Shown: positions 7,277 to 12,507 of the stretch, piece after piece
How the letters are laid out: each line of letters begins with the position of its first letter
How positions within the stretch are numbered: position 1 is the first letter of the stretch
Source: Oscillospiraceae bacterium
Lineage (GTDB): Bacteria; Bacillota_A; Clostridia; Oscillospirales; Oscillospiraceae
NCBI GenBank assembly: GCA_017936985.1
Contig: JAGBEM010000247.1
Coordinates: forward strand, 1-12,507
Length of the DNA stretch: 12,507 nt
Direction of reading: 5' to 3'
The notes under the pieces: model-generated
Databases searched by the model: none
What the model was told of the DNA's origin: nothing
What the model saw: the letters and a program-made list of their open reading frames with translations, nothing else
Program-made: the position numbers and the translations under genes

Positions 7277-7310
7277 AAAAAATCCGCACTACGTACAACC
7301 GTAGTGCGGA
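7277..7310 (-). terminator. Rho-independent terminator of rpmE
   Basis: A perfect 11-bp inverted repeat, TCCGCACTACG with CGTAGTGCGGA (7283-7310), encloses a 6-base loop. On the minus strand it is followed by six T (7277-7282). It begins 8 bases after the rpmE stop codon, so it ends the rpmE transcript before the hflX promoter. Confidence 0.92.
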
Positions 7311-7318
7311 CTTCGCTC

Positions 7319-7519
7319 TTACTTAATACCAAATCTCTTGTTGAACCGATCAACGCGTCCACCGGTGTCAACCAGCTTCTGCTTGCCGGTATAGAAAGGG
7401 TGGCACTTGGAGCAGATTTCAACGCGGATGTCCTTCTTGGTGGAGCCAGTCGTAAAGACGTTGCCACAAGCACAGCGGATGGTAGTCTGTTCGTAGTTGG
7501 GATGGATGCCTTCTCTCAT
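7319..7519 (-). CDS. rpmE: 50S ribosomal protein L31 (zinc-binding type)
   Basis: Ribosomal protein L31 of the large subunit, at the intersubunit bridge region. The 66-residue product has the four zinc-ligand cysteines of the type carrying zinc (C16 and C18 in CACG; C36 and C39 in [10 protein letters not shown]). It ends in the conserved [12 protein letters not shown] segment. Length equals that of the Bacillus subtilis protein. The ATG (7517-7519) is chosen over an in-frame GTG three codons upstream because that GTG lies inside the AGAGGTG ribosome binding site, which is 6 bases from the ATG. The gene is monocistronic, with its own promoter and terminator. No cysteine-less partner paralogue is in view. 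Confidence 0.97.
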   Translation of the reverse strand: MREGIHPNYEQTTIRCACGNVFTTGSTKKDIRVEICSKCHPFYTGKQKLVDTGGRVDRFNKRFGIK

Positions 7520-7585
7520 TTCGTTCACCTCTTTCTTATCATGTAAAAGGGCATAATTACCCTAAGCAATTTCAATCGCTCGGCT

Positions 7586-7635
7586 ATTGTAGCACACAAG
7601 TGCGCAGAATGCAAGCATTTTTTTCAAAAAAGTGC
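7586..7635 (-). promoter_or_regulatory. rpmE promoter with A/T-tract UP-like element
   Basis: On the minus strand TACAAT (7586-7591, preceded by TGC, an extended -10) lies 17 bp from TTGCAT (7609-7614). Directly upstream, 7615-7635 holds a run of six T, a G and seven A, an arrangement resembling an UP element contacted by the RNA polymerase alpha subunit. Transcription would start near 7579. The roughly 60-base leader contains a small hairpin (7548-7563, AGGGTA pairing with TGCCCT, one G-T pair). A role for that hairpin in L31 control is unproven. Confidence 0.65.
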
Positions 7636-7650
7636 GGATATTTTCTTAAC

Positions 7651-8874
7651 TTAAAAAGCCCAGTTGCCATTTTTAAAAATCTGCACTACCTTGCCGTCCC
7701 GGCAGGTGGCATCGATATTCATGCTGTCGCAACCGATCATGAAGTCCACATGGATCATGGAATCGTTGATACCCAGCGCCTGGCACTCCTGCAGAGTCTT
7801 ACTGTGGTGATCCCGGATGGTATCAGCAAAGCCGGCGCCCAGTGCCAGATGGCAGGCGGCATTTTCGTCAAACAGTGTTTCGTAGAACAGCAGACCGCTT
7901 TGGGCAATGGGGCTTGCCTGGGGAACCAGGGCACACTCGCCCAGATAGGCGGCACCCTCATCCATGGAGATCATCTGGTTCAGCAGCTCCTCCCCCTTTT
8001 CTGCCTTGACTTCCACAGCCTTGCCGTTTTCAAAACGGATGGAGAAGTTTTCGATCAGCTGACCCTGGTAAGAAAGGGGCTTGGAGGAATAAACGATACC
8101 CTCTGCCTTGCCCCGCATGGGAGAGATGAAGCACTCCTCTGTGGGAATGTTGGGGTTAAAGAAGATGCCCTGGCGGGAAACCTCACCGCCGCCGCAAAAG
8201 ATCGCCTCGGGGATCATACCAACGGTCAGATCGGTGCCGTTATCGGCAGTATAATGCAGGGATTCGATGCCCAGACTGTTCAGATAATCGCAGCGGTTTT
8301 TCAGGTCCGCATTGTGTTCTTCCCATGCCTTCACCGGATCGTCCGTGACCCGGGAGGTGGACAGAATGGCTTCCCACATTTTCTCCATCGCTACGCTGGT
8401 GCGCAGGCCGGGGAACACCTTCTTCGCCCAGGCCTTGCCGGGAACTGCAGCGATACACCACTGCTGCTTGCCGTCCCGGTCATCGATGTAGGGCTTCAGA
8501 ATGGGATAGCTCATCTGGCGGGATTTCGCCATTTTCTTGATATTCATACCCTTCAAGCCATCGGGGTCCTCGGAAACCAGATGCAGCCGGGCAGGCAGTG
8601 TGTCGCAGAAATACTGCTGTCTGGCTTTCTGCCACTCGGTGACCTCACCCAGAGTCTTGACAGACTGATAGCGGACATGGATCTTGGCCAGCGGATCGTA
8701 GGACCATTCCACGATGACCTTCCGGGCCTTGGCCCTATAGGCCTCTTCCACCACCAACTGGACAAATTCCGGTTGTTCCAGACCGGCATAGACCAGCAGG
8801 TCCTGCCCCTTCTGAATATTAACGCCGCAGCGGACGATGAGCCGGGCGTATTCTCTTAAAACGGACTTTTTCAT
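7651..8874 (-). CDS. M29 family (AmpS/aminopeptidase T type) metallo-aminopeptidase
   Basis: 407-residue cytosolic metallopeptidase of family M29, which removes N-terminal amino acids using two metal ions. The predicted ligands line up well with Thermus aminopeptidase T by spacing: E247 (PTEECF), E313 (LGECALVP), H342 (CHLALG), H375 and D377 (MIHVDF). The family tyrosine seven residues after the first histidine is replaced here by F349 (HLALGAGF). N-terminal and substrate-access domain features (IQKGQDLLVY, 20-29) and total length are normal. The ATG has AAAGGAG 10 bases upstream. It is transcribed divergently from the homocysteine methyltransferase gene and is separated from rpmE by about 130 bp without a convincing terminator, so some read-through is possible. 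The family assignment is firm; full activity is less certain because of F349. Confidence 0.92.
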   Translation of the reverse strand: MKKSVLREYARLIVRCGVNIQKGQDLLVYAGLEQPEFVQLVVEEAYRAKARKVIVEWSYDPLAKIHVRYQSVKTLGEVTEWQKARQQYFCDTLPARLHLVSEDPDGLKGMNIKKMAKSRQMSYPILKPYIDDRDGKQQWCIAAVPGKAWAKKVFPGLRTSVAMEKMWEAILSTSRVTDDPVKAWEEHNADLKNRCDYLNSLGIESLHYTADNGTDLTVGMIPEAIFCGGGEVSRQGIFFNPNIPTEECFISPMRGKAEGIVYSSKPLSYQGQLIENFSIRFENGKAVEVKAEKGEELLNQMISMDEGAAYLGECALVPQASPIAQSGLLFYETLFDENAACHLALGAGFADTIRDHHSKTLQECQALGINDSMIHVDFMIGCDSMNIDATCRDGKVVQIFKNGNWAF

Positions 8875-8906
8875 TGTGTATTCGCTCCTTTGTTGGAATT
8901 TTTACC

Positions 8907-8935
8907 ATTTTAGCAGATATTCATTCTTTCGTCAA
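8907..8935 (-). promoter_or_regulatory. Promoter of the M29 aminopeptidase gene
   Basis: On the minus strand TTGACG (8930-8935) and TAAAAT (8907-8912) are 17 bp apart, each 5/6 to consensus. TGC before the -10 makes it an extended -10. Transcription would start near 8900, about 26 bases before the ATG. It is back to back with the divergent promoter at 8942-8970. Confidence 0.75.
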
Positions 8936-8941
8936 TCGCTG

Positions 8942-8970
8942 TTGCAATCTTTCGGCATTTGGCGTATAAT
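8942..8970 (+). promoter_or_regulatory. Promoter of the homocysteine methyltransferase gene
   Basis: TTGCAA (8942-8947) and a consensus TATAAT (8965-8970) are 17 bp apart. Transcription would start near 8977, leaving a leader of about 21 bases before the ATG at 8998. That is too short for an S-box, T-box or cobalamin riboswitch. Its -35 box is only 6 bp from that of the divergent aminopeptidase promoter. Confidence 0.75.
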
Positions 8971-8997
8971 TCAAGCAGAAACTCGGAGGAATTGCCT

Positions 8998-9870
8998 ATG
9001 CTCACAAAGGAACAATTACACAGCAAAATAGCCGCAGGCCTTCGCTATCTGGACGGCGCTACCGGCTCTAATCTGCAAAAGTGCGGTATGCCCCGGGGCT
9101 GCTGCACAGAAAAATGGGTGTTGGAGCACCCGGAAGCACTGACAGCACTGCAGCGAAGCTATGCCGAAGCCGGCTGCCAGATCCTGTATGCCCCCACTTT
9201 TCAGGCACAACCGATTGCACTGGAAAAAGTCGGTCTGGCTGATCGGTGTGAAGCCATCAACGCCAAGCTGGTGGCCTTGAGCCGCAGCGCTGCGCCGGAA
9301 TGTCTGATCGCCGGGGATCTGACGACACTGGCAGCATACACAGACAGTTTCGATCCCGATAATTTTGATCTGCTGGTCGAAAACTACCGCCGACAGATCA
9401 AAGGTCTCCTGGACGGCGGCGCAGATCTTCTGATCGCAGAAACACTGATGTATCCCCAGGAAGCAGAAGCGATCCTCACTGCCGCAGAGCTGGAGCAAGC
9501 AGGCGCTGTGATGTACAGCTTTGTCATGACCGGTGACGGCTCGCTGTTTTCCGGCCCGGATGCCGGACCTGTCCTGCAGGAACTGGAGCAAGCCGGTGCC
9601 GCGGCTGTCGGTTTCAACTGCGTGGCAGCTGACAGAATGACGCCATATCTGGTCGCCAAGCTGCGCCGGTATGTAAAAGGCCCTTTGATCTGCAAGCCCA
9701 ACGCAGGTAACCCTGTGATCAACGATGACGGCATTGCCCAATATGATATGGCACCTGCAGATTTTGCTGCTGTTCAGCAGCAGTGTCTTGCCAATGGTGC
9801 CACCCTGCTGGGCGGCTGCTGCGGCACGACACCTGGGCATATGCGTACGACGATCGAACTTCTCAAATAA
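8998..9870 (+). CDS. MetH-type homocysteine S-methyltransferase domain protein
   Basis: 290-residue single-domain protein of the homocysteine S-methyltransferase family, a zinc-dependent barrel that activates homocysteine thiolate for methylation to methionine. Motifs are LDGATGSNL (18-26), ETLMYPQEAEA (148-158), GFNCV (205-209), KPNAGNPV (233-240) and LGGCCGTTP (271-279). The zinc ligands would be C208, C274 and C275. The middle and C-terminal segments read most like the N-terminal module of cobalamin-dependent MetH, here without folate, cobalamin or activation modules. It may therefore work with separately encoded partners, or use another methyl donor such as S-methylmethionine. The ATG is chosen because GGAGGA lies 7 bases upstream; an in-frame upstream ATG at 8959 is within the promoter. 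It has its own promoter and terminator. The family is secure and the methyl donor is open. Confidence 0.9.
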   Translation: MLTKEQLHSKIAAGLRYLDGATGSNLQKCGMPRGCCTEKWVLEHPEALTALQRSYAEAGCQILYAPTFQAQPIALEKVGLADRCEAINAKLVALSRSAAPECLIAGDLTTLAAYTDSFDPDNFDLLVENYRRQIKGLLDGGADLLIAETLMYPQEAEAILTAAELEQAGAVMYSFVMTGDGSLFSGPDAGPVLQELEQAGAAAVGFNCVAADRMTPYLVAKLRRYVKGPLICKPNAGNPVINDDGIAQYDMAPADFAAVQQQCLANGATLLGGCCGTTPGHMRTTIELLK

Positions 9871-9873
9871 GCC

Positions 9874-9910
9874 ACCGGGCGTGCATAGACACGCCCGGTT
9901 TTTATTTTAT
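9874..9910 (+). terminator. Rho-independent terminator of the homocysteine methyltransferase gene
   Basis: A perfect 10-bp stem, ACCGGGCGTG with CACGCCCGGT, encloses the loop CATAGA (9874-9899). A T-rich tail follows (to about 9910). It begins 4 bases after the stop codon. From the tail to about 9966 nothing else recognisable was seen. Confidence 0.93.
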
Positions 9911-9966
9911 TATGTTTTTCCACATTCTGGACACACTTATTTTACACCCACATCTGTAATTCTCAG

Positions 9967-9995
9967 TTGAAATCCCGGCTGCTTTGCGGTATAAT
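9967..9995 (+). promoter_or_regulatory. Promoter of the deacetylase-like gene
   Basis: TTGAAA (9967-9972, 5/6) and a consensus TATAAT (9990-9995) are separated by 17 bp, making this one of the best sigma-A type promoters in the window. Transcription would start near 10002, giving a leader of about 50 bases that ends in a strong AAAGGAGGT ribosome binding site. Confidence 0.8.
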
Positions 9996-10051
9996 ACAAA
10001 AAACGACAGAATTCTTCCTGATTTCCAGGATACGCTAAAGGAGGTCAGTTT

Positions 10052-11509
10052 ATGGAACAACCCCCCCGCCGTCCTGTACGGCGTCAGCGCCGCCGCGTCT
10101 CCCCGCTGCAGCAGTTCATTTACCGCTATTTCCCCTCCATTTGCTTGGTGGGTCTGTCTATATTGTGTGTCAGCATGGTGATCCTGACGGTGCAAACCAT
10201 TGCCAGCACCGTAAGTAACCAGGGAAACGACCCGGCACAGCTGGCATCCACCCCCTCTGACAGCACCGAAGCTACCGAATCCGCCACCCAGCAGCAGATC
10301 AACGCACTTTTGGACAAGGCCGATTCCATGGCAGACGGTTACAATTATCTGGGTGCCATTGAACTTCTGCAGACCTGCCCCGGCTACGAAAGCATTTCTG
10401 AGATCACCTCTAAAATCGAGGAATACACCGCACAGGATGAGAAGCTGGTTCCCTATGCGGACCTGGACAGTGTTACCCATATCTTCTTCCACTCTTTGAT
10501 CGTGGATCCTGCTAGAGCCTTTGACGGTGACGGCGACGAAGATGGCTACAACCTCTACATGGTCACCATCAAGGAATTTGAGGCCATCCTGCAGCAAATG
10601 TATGACCGGGGCTTCGTTTTAGTCTCTCCCTACGATATCGCCTACGAAAAAGAAGATGCCGCAGGAAACAGCTCCTTTGTTTACGGCAGCATCCGACTGC
10701 CGGAGGGTAAAACGCCTTTCCTCATGAGCCAGGACGATGTGAATTACTACAGCTATATGATCGGCACCGGCAGCGGTGTGAATGAAACGCCCATTTTTGC
10801 TGACAAAAACGGCGACGGATTCGCCAGCCGCATCGTCATCGGTGAGGACGGCTTCCCCACCTGTGAATATGTGGATGAAAACGGCAATGTGACCACCGGC
10901 GATTATGACCTTGTTCCCGTTCTGGAAAAGTTCATTCAGGAGCACCCGGACTTTTCTTACCACGGCGCCCGGGCCATCCTCGGTATGACCGGCTATGAAG
11001 GTGTCTTCGGTTACCGTACCAAGCCCTCTTACGAAACAGCTCTGGGAAGCGAAGCCTATAAAAAGGAAGTGGAAGACGCCAAGGCTGTTGCTGAATGTCT
11101 GAAAGAACACGGCTGGATCCTGGCAAGCCACTCCTACGGTCACCCAGCCTACGGCAATTTGACCGCAGACCGTGTAGCAACAGACTCCGACAAATGGGAG
11201 CAGACCTGTGAGTATATCATTGGCGAAACAGACATTATCCTCTACCCCCACGGCTCGGATATTTCCGGTGTCAAAGCCTACGATATGAACAACGCCAAAT
11301 TCGCCGCCCTGTACGAAGACGGCTACCGCTATTTCTTCAATGTTGACTCCAAGATTGCCTGGACCCAGATCGGCCAGAACTACTTCCGGGGTTCCCGGCG
11401 AAATGTGGACGGCTACCGGATGTTCCACAATCCGGAAAAGCTGGACGATCTGTTTGATGTATCTACCGTCTTTGACCCGGCAAGACCCACCCCGGTTCCC
11501 AAGATCTGA
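10052..11509 (+). CDS. Membrane-anchored polysaccharide deacetylase-like protein
   Basis: 485-residue protein with a basic cytosolic N-terminus (residues 6-15 rich in Arg), one membrane segment (about 28-50), and an extracellular remainder, so it is probably anchored at the cell surface. After a Ser/Thr-rich linker comes a short helical, TPR-like stretch (about 82-130). The rest resembles the CE4/polysaccharide deacetylase barrel. SQDDVNYY (226-233) fits the catalytic and metal aspartate motif (D228, D229), SHSYGH (359-364) fits the metal HxxxH motif (H360, H364), and YPHGSD (398-403) fits motif 3. About 130 residues separate motifs 1 and 2, far more than in small CE4 enzymes, and the insert carries acidic loops (DKNGDG at 251-256). 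The substrate, perhaps peptidoglycan or another N-acetylated glycan, is not shown. The ATG has AAAGGAGGT 7 bases upstream. It has its own promoter and terminator. Codons 4-6 contain a run of seven C. Confidence 0.85.
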   Translation: MEQPPRRPVRRQRRRVSPLQQFIYRYFPSICLVGLSILCVSMVILTVQTIASTVSNQGNDPAQLASTPSDSTEATESATQQQINALLDKADSMADGYNYLGAIELLQTCPGYESISEITSKIEEYTAQDEKLVPYADLDSVTHIFFHSLIVDPARAFDGDGDEDGYNLYMVTIKEFEAILQQMYDRGFVLVSPYDIAYEKEDAAGNSSFVYGSIRLPEGKTPFLMSQDDVNYYSYMIGTGSGVNETPIFADKNGDGFASRIVIGEDGFPTCEYVDENGNVTTGDYDLVPVLEKFIQEHPDFSYHGARAILGMTGYEGVFGYRTKPSYETALGSEAYKKEVEDAKAVAECLKEHGWILASHSYGHPAYGNLTADRVATDSDKWEQTCEYIIGETDIILYPHGSDISGVKAYDMNNAKFAALYEDGYRYFFNVDSKIAWTQIGQNYFRGSRRNVDGYRMFHNPEKLDDLFDVSTVFDPARPTPVPKI

Positions 11510-11516
11510 ACAAAGT

Positions 11517-11551
11517 AAGCGGCGCGTTAAAACGCGCCGCTTTTCTTTTTT
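11517..11551 (+). terminator. Rho-independent terminator between convergent genes
   Basis: AAGCGGCGCG pairs perfectly with CGCGCCGCTT around the loop TTAAAA (11517-11542). The plus-strand T-rich tail continues to 11551. It clearly ends the deacetylase-like transcript. The convergent oxidoreductase gene stops at 11550, so the same hairpin may also act on the minus strand, although its T-tract there (TTACTTTG) is poor. Confidence 0.9.
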
Positions 11552-12507
11552 ACACTGTCAAAACGACCTTACCCACATTCTGTCCCTTGTACAGAATGTC
11601 ATGGGCGGCCTCTGCCTCCTGAATGGGAAGCACCTTATAGATGGTAGGCTTGACCTCACCAGTGGCAACCTTCGGCCACACATCCCGAACCAGGCTTGCC
11701 AGGATCTGCGCCTTGGTTTCCGGCGTACGGGAACGCAGGGTGCTGCCGACGATCCGGACATTTCGCACGTAGATGTTCTTCAGGTCGATCTGAGTATACT
11801 GACCTGCCAGCGCCGCGATCATGATCCACCGGGCACCATGGGTCAGATAATGGATGCACTTGCCCATGATCTCGCCGCCCAGACAGTCGATAGCCACATC
11901 CACGCCGTGGCCATTTTCCAGCTCTTCTTTCAGAACCATGGAAATATCTTCCTTGGTGGTGACCACCACTCTGTCTGCATTCAGGTGGGTGATAGAGGCC
12001 GCGATCTCATCCGTCAAAACAGTGGTAATGACCCGGACACCAAAAGCCTTTGCCATGGGAATGATCACGCTGGCCAAGCCACTGGCACCTGCATTCATCA
12101 GCAGTGTGTTGCCGGGCTTGATACCACCCTCGATAAAAAGATTCAGATATGCAGTGGCAAAGGCCTCAGGAATTGCGGCCGCTTCCACCATGGAGCAGTT
12201 TTCGGGAACGGGCATCAGCATGTCATACTTGACATTGGCGTACTCAGCATAGCCGCCACCGCCCAGCAGTGCGCAGACCTTGTCACCTACCTTCCAATTG
12301 GACTTAACCGCCGCTTCTTCGCCCACCTCCACGATGGTTCCGGCGATCTCCAGACCCATCCACTCAGGGCAACCGGGAGGAGGCGGATAGTCACCCTCAC
12401 GCTGCATCAGGTCAGCCCGGTTGAGGGCAGCTGCCTCGATCTTCACAAGGCAGTCTTTCTTGCCGCAAATGGGATCGGGAACATTGTCCCAGCGCAAAGA
12501 GCGGTCG
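11550..12507 (-). CDS. NAD(P)H:quinone oxidoreductase, MDR family (PIG3-like), 5' end cut
   Basis: Zinc-independent medium-chain dehydrogenase/reductase of the quinone oxidoreductase type; such enzymes reduce quinones or enones with NADPH in the cytosol. The frame is open to the right edge, and the first visible residues (about DRSLRWDNVPDP) match the interior of the family N-terminus, so roughly 15-20 residues and the start lie outside. A TTG at 12495-12497 is therefore not taken as the start. Visible motifs are AALNRADLMQREG, the PPPPGCPEWMGLEIAG segment typical of PIG3-like members, the Rossmann nucleotide-binding loop NAGASGLASVI (near 12070-12105), and DVAIDCLGG (near 11890). The usual catalytic zinc ligands of alcohol dehydrogenases are absent. 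It is convergent with the deacetylase-like gene. The exact substrate is unknown. Confidence 0.9.
   Translation of the reverse strand, partial: DRSLRWDNVPDPICGKKDCLVKIEAAALNRADLMQREGDYPPPPGCPEWMGLEIAGTIVEVGEEAAVKSNWKVGDKVCALLGGGGYAEYANVKYDMLMPVPENCSMVEAAAIPEAFATAYLNLFIEGGIKPGNTLLMNAGASGLASVIIPMAKAFGVRVITTVLTDEIAASITHLNADRVVVTTKEDISMVLKEELENGHGVDVAIDCLGGEIMGKCIHYLTHGARWIMIAALAGQYTQIDLKNIYVRNVRIVGSTLRSRTPETKAQILASLVRDVWPKVATGEVKPTIYKVLPIQEAEAAHDILYKGQNVGKVVLTV

Noticed and set aside
7615..7635. T7-C-A6 inverted repeat as a terminator for the aminopeptidase gene
   Set aside because: The stem is almost all A/T with a mismatch and no following U-tract; its position directly upstream of the rpmE -35 fits an UP-like element better.
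7600..8859. 419-codon plus-strand open frame opposite the aminopeptidase gene
   Set aside because: Mirror frame of a conserved M29 gene with no family motifs; it also begins inside the rpmE promoter region.
8871..8997. Riboswitch (S-box, T-box or cobalamin) upstream of the homocysteine methyltransferase
   Set aside because: The promoter at 8942-8970 leaves only about 21 leader bases, and no conserved riboswitch core was seen.
9016..9840. 274-codon minus-strand frame opposite the homocysteine methyltransferase
   Set aside because: Shadow of a clear gene; no coherent domain.
10619..11428. 269-codon minus-strand frame opposite the deacetylase-like gene
   Set aside because: Shadow frame, low complexity (Val/Gly/Phe-rich), no start signals.
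1..12507. CRISPR arrays, insertion sequences, tRNA or rRNA genes, phage or defence modules
   Set aside because: No spaced direct repeats, transposase or integrase motifs, cloverleaf sequences or defence-type genes were seen; genes are housekeeping and densely packed.

Overview
The window reads as ordinary chromosome from a low-motility-of-genes, moderately GC-rich Firmicute, most likely a gut-type Clostridia of the Oscillospirales. This assignment is an inference. It rests on the dgt-dnaG-sigma gene order, strong AGGAGG-type ribosome binding sites, TTG starts, a Bacillus-type L31 protein, and the presence of HflX, YigZ, M29 aminopeptidase and CE4-like proteins typical of that group. No mobile elements, CRISPR arrays, tRNAs or rRNAs were seen.

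The left 60% is a tightly packed minus-strand cluster, read from right to left: hflX, yigZ, dgt, dnaG, a short primary-type sigma factor, a second degenerate sigma-like gene, and cmk (cut by the left edge). Gaps are 42 bp or less, and both dnaG/sigma and sigma/sigma-like overlap by 4 bp. A promoter precedes hflX and an extended -10 promoter lies just upstream of dnaG, so the primase/sigma part can be transcribed separately. The cluster links ribosome rescue (HflX), dNTP control (Dgt), replication priming (DnaG), transcription initiation (sigma) and CMP/dCMP phosphorylation (Cmk). Upstream lie the monocistronic rpmE gene (own promoter with an UP-like tract, own terminator) and an M29 aminopeptidase gene.

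At about 8.9 kb the orientation flips. The aminopeptidase gene and a MetH-type homocysteine methyltransferase gene diverge from back-to-back promoters. The methyltransferase ends in a clear terminator. A plus-strand gene for a membrane-anchored polysaccharide-deacetylase-like protein follows, with a near-consensus promoter, and ends in a GC-rich terminator. The right edge holds a convergent, 5'-truncated quinone oxidoreductase (MDR family) gene.

The main point of interest is the sigma pair at the normal rpoD position. The first protein keeps an intact core but has no region 1.1. The second has an N-terminal extension resembling region 1.1, a conserved core-RNAP-binding segment, and eroded DNA-recognition segments. 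It may be a regulator or a decaying paralogue; sequence alone does not decide.
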